From Candidatus Methanophagales archaeon (GTDB lineage: Archaea > Halobacteriota > Syntropharchaeia > Alkanophagales > Methanospirareceae): DNA of 9,760 nt. The stretch is from assembly GCA_003601795.1 (NCBI GenBank), contig PIXU01000200.1, forward strand, positions 1 through 9,760. The letters run 5' to 3'. The notes beneath the pieces were generated by a model. That model was not told where the DNA came from, ran no database searches, and was given only the letters and a program-made list of their open reading frames with translations. Of this stretch, positions 1 to 7,413 are shown piece after piece; the stretch's first letter is position 1; each line of letters starts with the position of its first letter. Position numbers and translations under genes: made by a program.

Positions 1-22
1 AATAAAAAATAGGAGCGTAATC

Positions 23-106
23 ATGAGTGGGTACAAGGTGAGTGAACTCTATACAGAAGCGAAGCGTGTTGGAGAAAAACGATCCAAAGGTATTGCAGAG
101 TTATAA
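23..106 (+). CDS. Possible 27-codon small ORF upstream of alaS, or the tail of an upstream gene
   Basis: An ATG at 23 is preceded by AGGAG at 11-15 with 7-base spacing, a good ribosome-binding site. It opens a 27-residue frame that ends in TAA six bases before the alaS ATG. The peptide is charged (many K, R and E) with no membrane segment, and I do not recognise it. The frame stays open to the window's left edge, so it could instead be the C-terminus of a longer gene. A TAG at 10-12 in another frame could equally be the stop of the upstream gene. The alaS start has no Shine-Dalgarno of its own, so translation of this frame might feed ribosomes to alaS; that is inference. Confidence 0.3.
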   Translation: MSGYKVSELYTEAKRVGEKRSKGIAEL

Positions 107-112
107 AATAAG

Positions 113-2875
113 ATGAGTGACTACGACATAAAATACTTCAAGGAGAATGGATTCACAAGGAAGAAATGCGAGAAATGTGGCTCGCACTTCTGGACTCGTG
201 ACAAAGACAGAAAGACCTGTGGGGATGCGCCCTGTGAAATTTATTCGTTTATAGGCAAGCCTATTTTCAACGAGAGAAGCATAGAAGAGATAAGAGAGAG
301 CTTCTTATCTTTCTTTGAGCATTGTTCGCATAAACACACGAGAATGAAGAGGTATCCAGTTGTAGCACGCTGGCGAGATGATATTTATCTTAACATCGCG
401 TCCATTGCAAATTTTCAGCCTTTTGTAACCTCCGGCAAAGTCCCACCGCCTGCAAATCCACTTGTCATTTCTCAACCCTGCATAAGACTTGAAGATCTCG
501 AATCAATAGGAAAAACCGGGCGCCACTTAACCACATTCGAGATGATGGGGCATCATGCCTTCAATAAGAGAGGAGGAGAGGAGATATACTGGAAGAATGA
601 GACCGTAAAGTATTGCGATGGATTTTTGAGACAACTTGGTGTGGACATGGACAACGTAACGTATAAGGAGGCGCCGTGGATGGGCGGCGGAAATGCAGGA
701 CCCTGTCTTGAGGTCATCACAAACGGGTTAGAACTTGCGACACTTGTTTTCATGGACCTCGAGCTTTCTCCTCGCGGAGAAATACGCATAAAAGGGCAGC
801 GATATAATAAAATGGACACTTACATCGTGGATACAGGCTATGGGTTAGAACGATTTGTTTGGGCTTCTAAAGGCACTCCCACGGTCTATGATGCGATATT
901 TCCGGATATAATACATGAATTGGTGAATGCAGCGGGAGTTAAGCATCCGTTAGAGACGCATCCCGAGATAATTATACAGCATGCAGCTATGTCAGGAGCT
1001 ATGAAACGAGTGGAAATAGCGAAGAAGCTTGGTGTTTCGTTTGAAAATCTAAAAAACGTCTTAGAGCCGATAGAAACAATATACGCAATTGCTGACCATA
1101 CAAAATGCCTGGCTTTCATGCTGGCTGATGGCGTGGTCCCTTCAAATGCGAGAGAGGGCTATTTAGCAAGGTTGGTCCTGAGGCGAGTTTTCAGGATGTT
1201 AAAATCCATGAGAATAGAAATACCACTGGAGGAGATAGTAGTCATGCAAATAAAAACGCTTAGAAATTCTTTCCCCGAGTTGGAAAAAGCAGTAGATAGA
1301 ATTGTTGAATTGGTGTCGCTGGAGCACCGAAGATATGAGGAAACGCTTTTAAAGGGTGAAAGAATCGTAAGGCAGACGGCAAGGAGATATAAAGAAGAAA
1401 AGCAAAAAATACCACTCGATGTGCTAATTAATTTATATGATACGTATGGATTACCACCAGAGTTTGTGAAAGAGGTTGTATTCAGTCAGGAAGCAAACAT
1501 AGTAGATATCCCGGAAAACTTTTATTCACTCGTTGCGAGTATGCACAGCGAGGAGAGAAGAGGAGAAATGGAACCCATAGCAGAAGGAATAGAAGAAAAA
1601 ACGAAATTAATTCCGGCGACCCAAAAATTGTATTACGAGAAGCCATCAGCGGTGGATTTCGAAGCTACTGTGCTGGATTTTGTGGACGATTCTGTTATAT
1701 TAGACAAGACGCTCTTTTTCCCTGAGGGTGGCGGTCAACCTGCTGATACTGGTAGCTTAACGGTGAAAGGGGAAAACAGAACACTGAAGGTGCAGGATGT
1801 GCAGGAAGTTGAAGGCGTTATCCTTCATAAAATAGAGACCGGTAGGGTAAGCAAAGGCGCAGTGGTATCCGGGCACATAGACGGAGCAAGGCGAATCGCG
1901 CATACAAGGCATCATTCAGCAACTCATGTCGTAGTATGCGCAGCGAGGAAAGTGCTGGGGGAGCATGTATGGCAGGCAGGGGCGCAGAAAGGGGAAAAGC
2001 GCGCGAGAATTGACATCACTCACTTCAAAAGAATTTCAGATGCTGAGCGAAGCGAGATAGAGATGCTTGCAAACAGGATAGTTATGGAAGACAAGGAAAT
2101 AAGAGCGAATTTTGAAGACAGAAACGAAGCAGAGCAGAAATACGGGTTCCGTATTTATCAGGGTGGAGTCCCTCCAGGCGAAAAAATAAGAATAGTGCGG
2201 ATAGGTGAGGATGAGGATGTGCAAGCATGTGCTGGAACGCATTGCTCGAAGACAGGCGAGATCGGTCCGATAAAAATATTGCGTACTGAGCGAATACAAG
2301 ATGGCATCGAGAGAATAGAGTATTCCGCGGGAGAAGCTGCCGTCAAGGAGATACAATCGCTGGAGGAGCTGATAAGGAAATCAACCTCTGTGTTAAGAGT
2401 CCCTGCGGACAAATTGCCTGCCGCGGTTGAAAGGTTCTTTGAGGAGTGGAAACAGTTAAGGAAGGAGAACGAGCGATTGCGAGGTAAGATTGCGGAATTG
2501 GAACCCGAGCGATTGAAAAGAAAAGCAAAAAAAATAAGCGATGTAGATTGTATTGATGAGGTATTACCAACAGTAAGTGTGAAAGAGTTGATGAACATCT
2601 CCTCACAGGTTGCAAATGATGGTTACGCAATTATGCTTTTTAGCAAGGAGGGTGATCGTGGATCTGTTGTTGCAGCAGTTCCTTCTGATTTAAGTGCCAG
2701 GATAAGCGCTTCTGAGTGGTTACAGCATGTTACCAAGAAATATGGAGGTGGCGGTGGAGGAACTGCGACGATTGCTCAGGGTGGTGGTATAAAGATAGAA
2801 TTAGTGGACGAAGCCCGCGTGGAGGGGATGCGATTTATAGAAGAGAAATTAAAGCGAGGGGAACAAAAGAAATAA
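113..2875 (+). CDS. alaS: Alanyl-tRNA synthetase, archaeal type, full length
   Basis: Charges tRNA-Ala with alanine in the cytoplasm and hydrolyses mischarged Ser- or Gly-tRNA-Ala. The 920 residues match the usual archaeal length. The N-terminus has the archaeal Cys4 zinc motif (C19, C22, C36, C41, with HFWT between the pairs). Class II motif 2 is seen as GRHLTTFEMMGHHAF (R137 onward), followed by a GGGNAGPCLEV stretch and motif 3 DTGYGLER (240-247). The editing domain keeps its zinc ligands: H601 and H605 in HSATH, C706 and H710 in CAGTH. A coiled coil at about 774-806 and the glycine run G878-G883 of the C-Ala domain close the protein. The ATG at 113 gives the standard N-terminus. No Shine-Dalgarno is seen before it, which is common for archaeal starts. 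No key residue is missing, so the gene appears functional. Confidence 0.98.
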   Translation: MSDYDIKYFKENGFTRKKCEKCGSHFWTRDKDRKTCGDAPCEIYSFIGKPIFNERSIEEIRESFLSFFEHCSHKHTRMKRYPVVARWRDDIYLNIASIANFQPFVTSGKVPPPANPLVISQPCIRLEDLESIGKTGRHLTTFEMMGHHAFNKRGGEEIYWKNETVKYCDGFLRQLGVDMDNVTYKEAPWMGGGNAGPCLEVITNGLELATLVFMDLELSPRGEIRIKGQRYNKMDTYIVDTGYGLERFVWASKGTPTVYDAIFPDIIHELVNAAGVKHPLETHPEIIIQHAAMSGAMKRVEIAKKLGVSFENLKNVLEPIETIYAIADHTKCLAFMLADGVVPSNAREGYLARLVLRRVFRMLKSMRIEIPLEEIVVMQIKTLRNSFPELEKAVDRIVELVSLEHRRYEETLLKGERIVRQTARRYKEEKQKIPLDVLINLYDTYGLPPEFVKEVVFSQEANIVDIPENFYSLVASMHSEERRGEMEPIAEGIEEKTKLIPATQKLYYEKPSAVDFEATVLDFVDDSVILDKTLFFPEGGGQPADTGSLTVKGENRTLKVQDVQEVEGVILHKIETGRVSKGAVVSGHIDGARRIAHTRHHSATHVVVCAARKVLGEHVWQAGAQKGEKRARIDITHFKRISDAERSEIEMLANRIVMEDKEIRANFEDRNEAEQKYGFRIYQGGVPPGEKIRIVRIGEDEDVQACAGTHCSKTGEIGPIKILRTERIQDGIERIEYSAGEAAVKEIQSLEELIRKSTSVLRVPADKLPAAVERFFEEWKQLRKENERLRGKIAELEPERLKRKAKKISDVDCIDEVLPTVSVKELMNISSQVANDGYAIMLFSKEGDRGSVVAAVPSDLSARISASEWLQHVTKKYGGGGGGTATIAQGGGIKIELVDEARVEGMRFIEEKLKRGEQKK

Positions 2876-2878
2876 TGA

Positions 2879-2905
2879 TTTTCCATACTTTACTTTATTT
2901 ATTGG
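2879..2905 (+). terminator. T-rich tract after alaS (probable terminator)
   Basis: The 33-base gap between the convergent alaS and AOR stops holds several T runs on the + strand (TTTT, TTTA, TTTATTTATT) without a strong hairpin. Archaeal RNA polymerase commonly terminates at such U-rich stretches. The assignment rests on position and composition only. Confidence 0.35.
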
Positions 2906-2908
2906 AGT

Positions 2909-4642
2909 CTATATCCCCAGCCTCTTCAATTTGCCTCCCTTAGGCACGCCCTCATCATCCCAGCCACGCATACGATAATATTCATCAAGCGTGTTTAGAA
3001 ACTCTTCCTTATCTATCACTCTTTCATTCACCTTCTCTTCAAAGAACCTCTCGGGCAAGATATCGTCCCCCTTACAAAACCCTTCTCTTACATTATAAAG
3101 ACGTTCCACGTTCCATATTCTCTCTCCGACAAGCATCAAATCCTCAGATGTATAATTTTCCCCGGTAACCGCACTCAGGATGTTCGCATATTCCTCCTCT
3201 CCTGCACCGAAGAATGCGAATTTACACACCACGAGCGAATCAACTGCGGCAAACCTATCCTGGAATATCTTTGTATGTCCTGCTTTTCCCGCAAGCGTGT
3301 AAGGGTCAATTGCCTTTGGCTTTCGCAGTATCTCCGGAGCGACAAGATATGCCCTTGTATGGCATCCGCCACGGTTGGAAGTGGCATAGCTGAACCCTAA
3401 ACCCTTTACACCTCGTGGGTCATAGGAAGGGAGCGAAAGTCCTTTTACTTGAATTGCCTTCTCAGGACACCCTTCTGATTCAGCAAAAGCCTTTGCACCT
3501 CTACCAAGTCTTTCGCCAATGCCTTCTTTTTCGCCTATCTTTCTGGTTAGATTTGTAAGTTCTGTGTGTGAAATGCCTTTATCCCTTATCTCTGAGTAGC
3601 AGCCCAAAACGCCAGCAACAGATATCGTATCCAGGCCGTAATCATTACACAGCCTATTCGCCTCAACAACCGCATCATAATCAGGGTTTTGAATGTTCGC
3701 GCCCATCAGACCAATTGTTTCATATTCCGGTAGTTCCTTACCCTCTTTGTCTTCTCTCTTGCATGCGATGGAGCAGGAATAGCAAGCCTTTTTCCTTGGG
3801 GAATATTTCTCAGCTATGGTCTTTGCAAAAAACTCTCGGAGATCAAAATCAGGCTCAAGCTCTCCCTTTCTGAAATTTGCAACCGGAAGGATTCTCATCC
3901 AGCTCGTTATCTTCACTAAAAACGGAGTTCCAAAAACTGAGAGCCCTTTGCTTATCGTGGGACATGCAATTAAGAGCCGGTTAATTGCCTCCTTTTGCTT
4001 TGAAAATTCATTCCTATCGAAGATTTCAACTCCGCCCGTTCCCTTTACCACGACTGCCTTCAGGTTCTTCGACCCCATTACTGCACCTACCCCTCCACGC
4101 CCGAAGGCATGAACACCATCTGAGATCACCGAAGCCAAAGGTACAAGTTTCTCCCCTGCTCTGCCTATACAAACAACGCTACTCCTGCCTTTTAGAATAT
4201 TTGTGGTCTCTTTCACGTTCTTACCCCACAGCATCCCTGCGGGTTTTAGCTCCACTCTTTCGTCTTTTATTTCTATAAATACCGGTTCCGGTGATTTACC
4301 AGAAATAATTATTGCATCATATCCTGCTTTTTTCAGCTCAGGACCGAATGAACCCCCGCAATTAGAATCGAATATCGTTCCTGTCAAGGGTGATTTTGTG
4401 GACAGCGAGACTCTGCCCGATGCTGGTGTGGTGGTGCCTGTCAGCGGACCTGCGGCAAATACAAGCAGGTTATCGGGTGATAGAGCGTTAACACGTCCAT
4501 TGTCATACACTATTTTCGCTCCGAGTCCTCGACCACCGAGATAATTTTTGAGTAGAGCAGCCTCGGGTACGAAGCGGTCTATTCGACCTTTTGAAAGGTC
4601 TATTCTGAGTATTCTCCTTTTCCAGCCGTACGCTTTGTTCAT
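2909..4642 (-). CDS. Aldehyde:ferredoxin oxidoreductase (AOR) family, tungsten/molybdenum bis-pterin enzyme
   Basis: Members oxidise aldehydes to carboxylic acids, or the reverse, with ferredoxin as electron partner, using a tungsten (rarely Mo) bis-pterin centre and a [4Fe-4S] cluster. At 577 residues this is a full-length member. The N-terminal AOR fold shows GGRGLGAK (36-43), the TTPASGR region and NCGGSFG (94-100). A conserved RGGVGAVMGSKNLKA block starts at R182. The cluster ligands are CxxCxxxC at C287, C290 and C294, plus a distant C473 in VVCKFAFFG. A pterin-contacting region begins DPRGVKG at D408 and continues into YATSNRGGCH. No signal peptide is seen, so the enzyme is cytoplasmic. 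The ATG gives the standard MNKAYGW-like start; no Shine-Dalgarno is visible and the stop is TAG. The upstream MFS gene lies 58 bp away on the same strand. The substrate cannot be assigned, because AOR, FOR, GAPOR and WOR types share these motifs. Confidence 0.95.
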   Translation of the reverse strand: MNKAYGWKRRILRIDLSKGRIDRFVPEAALLKNYLGGRGLGAKIVYDNGRVNALSPDNLLVFAAGPLTGTTTPASGRVSLSTKSPLTGTIFDSNCGGSFGPELKKAGYDAIIISGKSPEPVFIEIKDERVELKPAGMLWGKNVKETTNILKGRSSVVCIGRAGEKLVPLASVISDGVHAFGRGGVGAVMGSKNLKAVVVKGTGGVEIFDRNEFSKQKEAINRLLIACPTISKGLSVFGTPFLVKITSWMRILPVANFRKGELEPDFDLREFFAKTIAEKYSPRKKACYSCSIACKREDKEGKELPEYETIGLMGANIQNPDYDAVVEANRLCNDYGLDTISVAGVLGCYSEIRDKGISHTELTNLTRKIGEKEGIGERLGRGAKAFAESEGCPEKAIQVKGLSLPSYDPRGVKGLGFSYATSNRGGCHTRAYLVAPEILRKPKAIDPYTLAGKAGHTKIFQDRFAAVDSLVVCKFAFFGAGEEEYANILSAVTGENYTSEDLMLVGERIWNVERLYNVREGFCKGDDILPERFFEEKVNERVIDKEEFLNTLDEYYRMRGWDDEGVPKGGKLKRLGI

Positions 4643-4662
4643 GTTTACTTTTTAAGGTAAAG

Positions 4663-4678
4663 TAGATAGATAGATAGA
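4663..4678. repeat. Tetranucleotide repeat (TAGA)x4 in the AOR leader
   Basis: Four perfect TAGA units lie between the MFS and AOR genes, 21 bases upstream of the AOR start codon. On the - strand this is TCTA repeated in the likely AOR leader. Tracts of this kind can change copy number by slippage; any effect here is inference. Confidence 0.8.
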
Positions 4679-4692
4679 CGACAAAATGAGCA

Positions 4693-4704
4693 CTAACTAA
4701 CTAA
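4693..4704. repeat. Tetranucleotide repeat (CTAA)x3 overlapping the MFS stop codon
   Basis: Three CTAA units read as TTAG TTAG TTAG on the - strand. Because the unit is four bases long, the three TAG triplets (4703-4701, 4699-4697, 4695-4693) fall in three different frames. The first is the MFS stop codon. The repeat therefore stops translation in every frame at the end of the gene. Confidence 0.8.
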
Positions 4705-5933
4705 TCCTTAAAATAATTTCTGAACATAATGAATAAAATTACGGCGATAATGCTGATTACACTACCATAAATAAAAGTGGCATTTGGATTAATCGCTTGC
4801 CATAGAAACCCGGCTGTTAAACTTGCGGGTAACGCTACCAAACCTATCATCGTATGAAAAGTGCCTAAAGCGGTCGCTCTCAGTTCTTCGGTGGATAAGT
4901 CGGATACAAAAGCTCTCTGGTTCCCGTCTACCATCGCATACACCACGCCATAAAGGGGGAATAAAACCAAAAATGCGGCGAGTGAATCGAAAAAGGTAAA
5001 TCCAAGACAGGTTACTGAGAACAGGAAGTAGCCAGAAATAAGCACTTTCCTCCTACCTATTCTATCTGACAGCGTACCAAAAGGAATGGCGAGCAAGGCA
5101 TAAAAGGAGTTAAAGAGGACATATAAAAGTATAACGATGGCAATTGACTCCTTTTCTGGCATTATTGGCACGAATGCATCCCATGCCTTTAATATGAAAA
5201 ACATGTAGGTGAAATTGGCTACCGCAAAGAGAGCAGCCACCATAATGAACAACTTAAGGCGTTTGGGCAGCTCTTTCAGGCTTATCCGCAATCTTATCTT
5301 CTGCGGCTCTCTTTTTCCTTCTTTTACAAAATAAAGCGGCACTAAGGAGAAAAAAGCGATTATCGCCGCTATTAATATGATTGACTTATAAAAAGCAATC
5401 TGATATGCGATTTGTTCGAGTTCGCGCCAGAAGAGGAGAAGTAAAAGCAAAACAAGCACCGAGCCTGCAATTGCACCCGATGTATCAAGTGCTCGGTGTA
5501 TTCCAAACCCCTTACCTCTTGCTTCGGGCATGGAATCCGCGATAATTGCATCTCTTGGTGCCGTTCTCAAGCCCTTCCCCACGCGCTCAAAACTGCTGAA
5601 GACCAATATGTGCAGCCATATCGTGGATAGGGACAGGAGCAACTTAAAGCCCGCGGAAGTCAGATAGCCTGAAGAGACAAATATTTTCCTTCTCCCTATT
5701 CTGTCAGACCAATATCCAGAAAGAACCTTTAATATACTCGAGATGCTGTCTTGTAATCCACCAATTAACCCTACAATACTAACAAACCCTAAAATCAAAC
5801 CTGCACCGCCTAACGCCGTGATGAACAGGGGAAAAATCGGGATTATCATTTCACTGCTCAAATCGTTCATGAAACTAACAACGCCCAATAAAAGTATATT
5901 TGTGCTGATTCCTTTCAGATATCTATTCTTCAT
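4701..5933 (-). CDS. MFS family transporter, 12-TM drug/metabolite exporter-like
   Basis: A 410-residue inner-membrane protein made almost wholly of hydrophobic helices, the size and layout of a 12-helix major facilitator. Both copies of MFS motif A are present: GYWSDRIGRRK at 73-83 (loop 2-3) and GTLSDRIGRRK at 286-296 (loop 8-9). A block GKGLRTAPRDAIIAD from G119, followed by HRALDTSGA, marks the prokaryotic MFS subgroup with a GKGxRTAPRDA signature between helices 4 and 5. Transport is presumably proton-driven and the substrate is unknown. The start is the ATG at 5933; a TATA box at 5973-5980 fits a short leader. An alternative ATG at 5952 is out of frame. The gene ends in TAG inside a CTAA repeat and the AOR gene follows 58 bp later, possibly co-transcribed. 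Confidence 0.93.
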   Translation of the reverse strand: MKNRYLKGISTNILLLGVVSFMNDLSSEMIIPIFPLFITALGGAGLILGFVSIVGLIGGLQDSISSILKVLSGYWSDRIGRRKIFVSSGYLTSAGFKLLLSLSTIWLHILVFSSFERVGKGLRTAPRDAIIADSMPEARGKGFGIHRALDTSGAIAGSVLVLLLLLLFWRELEQIAYQIAFYKSIILIAAIIAFFSLVPLYFVKEGKREPQKIRLRISLKELPKRLKLFIMVAALFAVANFTYMFFILKAWDAFVPIMPEKESIAIVILLYVLFNSFYALLAIPFGTLSDRIGRRKVLISGYFLFSVTCLGFTFFDSLAAFLVLFPLYGVVYAMVDGNQRAFVSDLSTEELRATALGTFHTMIGLVALPASLTAGFLWQAINPNATFIYGSVISIIAVILFIMFRNYFKD

Positions 5934-5972
5934 TACTTCGGGTCCACGCCATTAGATAAGATAATACAAAAA

Positions 5973-5980
5973 CTATATAG
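5973..5980 (-). promoter_or_regulatory. Probable TATA box for the MFS gene
   Basis: CTATATAG on the - strand lies about 40 bases upstream of the MFS ATG. With the usual archaeal spacing of about 25 bases, transcription would begin near 5951 and give a leader of roughly 18 bases. It sits just after the poly-T stretch that ends the previous gene, which fits a new transcription unit. Confidence 0.45.
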
Positions 5981-5981
5981 G

Positions 5982-5995
5982 AAAAAGAAAAAAAA
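5982..5995 (-). terminator. Poly-T terminator downstream of the GNAT gene
   Basis: On the - strand this reads eight T, one C, five T, about 70 bases after the GNAT stop and directly before the MFS TATA box. A run of this length is a typical archaeal intrinsic terminator. It would separate the GNAT transcript from the MFS-AOR unit. Confidence 0.55.
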
Positions 5996-6063
5996 CGAGC
6001 AAAATCGAAGTTGATGCCGAGGTTGAGGAAGAAAAGAGAAGGTAAGGGGTAAGTGCGTGAAAA

Positions 6064-6522
6064 TCATTTTACGTCAACTTTTCTTTCCACTAATAGTCCA
6101 CTTTCTGTTACCCCAATGAACTCAAATTTATTCTTCTCAAAAAATTTCCTCGCATGAACGTTATTTTTCTGAACCACGCCCCTGACGAATTCCAAGTTGC
6201 GATTCATCGCCTCTTTGAGAAGCCAGTTTACGATCTCGGTTCCTAATCCCTTCCTTTGGAATTGCTCGTCTATTTGTATCGAGTTGATAAAAATTTCTTT
6301 CTTCTCAGGATGTCGTTCAAACCAAAAGTAACCGACATTACGATTATCCACTTCAACAACCTTCTTTTCTCCTTGACTTTTCCACATATTTACGAAATTA
6401 GGTTCAATGTCCTTCTCCCAATCGGCATTCCATTCTTTTGTAACGATTCTTTCCATATTCTGACGAGTTAATATCAATATAAAATCAAAATCTTTTGGGC
6501 GCGCATTTCGTGTTTTCATCAT
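6064..6522 (-). CDS. GNAT family N-acetyltransferase
   Basis: A 152-residue single-domain protein of the GCN5-related acetyltransferase fold, which transfers an acetyl group from acetyl-CoA to an amine; the acceptor is unknown. The acetyl-CoA pyrophosphate loop is seen as QRKGLGTEIV (Q89-V98), the Q/R-x-x-G-x-G motif A, preceded by the beta-strand IFINSIQID. The following part (FVRGVVQKNNVHARKFFEKNKFEF) has the NxxARxFYEKxGF-like motif B ending of the family. Two ATGs stand in tandem at 6522 and 6519 and either may be used. No strong Shine-Dalgarno is placed for them. The length is normal for a stand-alone GNAT and it seems intact. A poly-T tract follows, so it is probably monocistronic. Confidence 0.9.
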   Translation of the reverse strand: MMKTRNARPKDFDFILILTRQNMERIVTKEWNADWEKDIEPNFVNMWKSQGEKKVVEVDNRNVGYFWFERHPEKKEIFINSIQIDEQFQRKGLGTEIVNWLLKEAMNRNLEFVRGVVQKNNVHARKFFEKNKFEFIGVTESGLLVERKVDVK

Positions 6523-6562
6523 TCATAAAGTATGACATCCTTCTATTTTATCAACCGAAAAT

Positions 6563-6574
6563 CTTTAGATAAAA
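6563..6574 (-). promoter_or_regulatory. Weak TATA-like element upstream of the GNAT gene
   Basis: TTTTATCTAAAG on the - strand lies about 45 bases upstream of the GNAT ATG pair, which would give a leader of about 20 bases. The match to the archaeal TATA consensus is imperfect. Between here and 6700 I see no gene. Confidence 0.25.
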
Positions 6575-6699
6575 GGTCATACATGTTTGAATTATGGAAG
6601 AAATGATTGCCTCACCTTTCATCCCCCTTCTCTTTCTATATTCAAGTTACACTGGAAGCTCCTGTTCCACCTCCCACAAAAGTTGGTCCGTTTTGCGGT

Positions 6700-7018
6700 T
6701 CTAAAATCGCAATAAAACAAGGATTCACAAATAATCACAATTGGGACCGATACTGTCTCCTCCACTGGAGGAGAGATAAGAGCGGTAGAGAAGAGAGAAG
6801 TGGAGAAGATGATGAGCTGCAAAGGTCCCGATAGAGGCTACTTTGTCTATCAATGTCCAAAATGCGGGGTGGTCATTGAAAAATCACTGGGCTGCAATAG
6901 CAGACTATGCTCTGGCTGGTGAGATTATTGTACTACACCCCTTTGCCAGGGATTTGGGCTTTAATCTGCACATTCATCTCATCATCACTGAAGGAGGGTC
7001 TGACAGATCAGGAAAGTT
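6700..7018 (+). pseudogene. IS91-like transposase, N-terminal zinc-binding and HUH part (frameshifted, deleted)
   Basis: Three frames must be joined. Frame a (from 6703) reads KIAIKQGFTNNHNWDRYC up to about 6770. A one-base shift then gives EIRAVEKREVEKMMSCK and the zinc-binding domain: CPKC at 6854-6865, then GCNSRLCSGW. This matches the IS91-type transposase zinc domain, but the last ligand of the final CxxC is changed to Trp (TGG, 6917-6919) and followed by TGA. A third frame from about 6920 reads VLHPFARDLGFN then LHIHLIITEGG, the HUH nickase motif with His at 6969 and 6975, ending DRSGKF near 7018. The 80-100 residues that normally separate the zinc and HUH parts are missing. The open frame continues to 7100 but no longer resembles the family. 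Clearly non-functional. Confidence 0.8.
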
Positions 7019-7183
7019 TTATATTTCTTGTGAGGCCGTCCAACAATTACCTAACAATTGCCTGTGCCGGTTTTTGACCTTTCTTCCAAGATCGGGGTAG
7101 TTTTGATATGTTTTAAAATATAAATCCGCAATGGAAGAGTGGTGGTTAAGGGAGAGCATTTTATTTCTTCCTATCCCTTCCAT
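7019..7183 (-). CDS. Possible 54-residue ORF, last of the - strand gene train
   Basis: An ATG at 7183 lies five bases after the TAA of the preceding ORF and opens 54 codons ending in TAA. The peptide is soluble and basic in its middle (IADLYFKTYQNYPDLGRKVK, then NRHRQLLGN), with a composition that looks coded rather than random. I do not recognise a family. Its stop falls exactly where transposase similarity on the other strand ends, so the true C-terminus may have been cut off by the junction. The tight spacing suggests co-transcription with its upstream neighbours. It could also be a chance frame. Confidence 0.35.
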   Translation of the reverse strand: MEGIGRNKMLSLNHHSSIADLYFKTYQNYPDLGRKVKNRHRQLLGNCWTASQEI

Positions 7184-7188
7184 TTCTG

Positions 7189-7413
7189 TTATCTCTGATC
7201 TTTCTCTAACTTTATTTCTCTAATCGAATCCCTTATCTTCTTATAAATCTCTTCTTCTTCTTCTACTGAATCCTTCTCGGGATCCTATGCCTTTAATGCC
7301 CACGATAAGAACCACAGGTCTCTCTTGTATTTTTCAAGGTTTTTTGATACCGTTTTTATTCTTTCATCGCTAAAATGATGTATCCCCTTCAAAAAACTCA
7401 TCTCTTCTGTCAC
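7189..7413 (-). pseudogene. Small ORF interrupted by one in-frame TAG (nonsense mutation or TAG recoding)
   Basis: A GTG at 7413 overlaps the stop of the 74-codon ORF by four bases (GTGA). The frame runs 42 codons with a coding-like, helix-forming sequence (FSDERIKTVSKNLEKYKRDL, then WFLSWALKA), meets TAG at 7287-7285, and continues 31 more codons with equally coding-like sequence (DPEKDSVEEEEEIYKKIRDS, then IREIKLEKDQR) to TAA at 7191-7189. No frameshift is needed. With the TAG read through, the product would be 74 residues including the TAG-encoded one. Possible readings are a recent nonsense mutation, a truncated 42-residue product, or pyrrolysine at position 43. TAG ends the AOR and MFS genes here, so it does serve as a stop in this genome. 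Family unknown. Confidence 0.5.

Noticed and set aside
23..106. Alanine-rich leader peptide controlling alaS
   Set aside because: The peptide has only two alanines, and no competing hairpins are visible. Attenuation of this type is not supported.
2036..2630. Long - strand frames inside alaS
   Set aside because: They are antisense shadows of a highly conserved gene and have no family-like sequence.
5923..5952. Nine-codon upstream ORF (ATG at 5952) overlapping the MFS start
   Set aside because: It begins at about the predicted transcription start, has no ribosome-binding site and is too short to separate from chance.
6607..6834. 75-codon + strand frame starting TTG
   Set aside because: Only its later part (after about 6700) resembles the transposase, and it shifts frame near 6770. 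It is part of the pseudogene, not a gene.
7021..7060. Imperfect tandem repeat CAACAATTACC / TAACAATTGCC near 7040-7061
   Set aside because: Only two imperfect 11-base units in AT-rich DNA; no array and no flanking structure to suggest CRISPR or replication iterons.
7132..7230. Short + strand frame beginning ATGGAAGAGTGGTGG
   Set aside because: The reverse strand reads better as the overlapping small-ORF train, and the + strand peptide becomes a low-complexity run of I, L and S.
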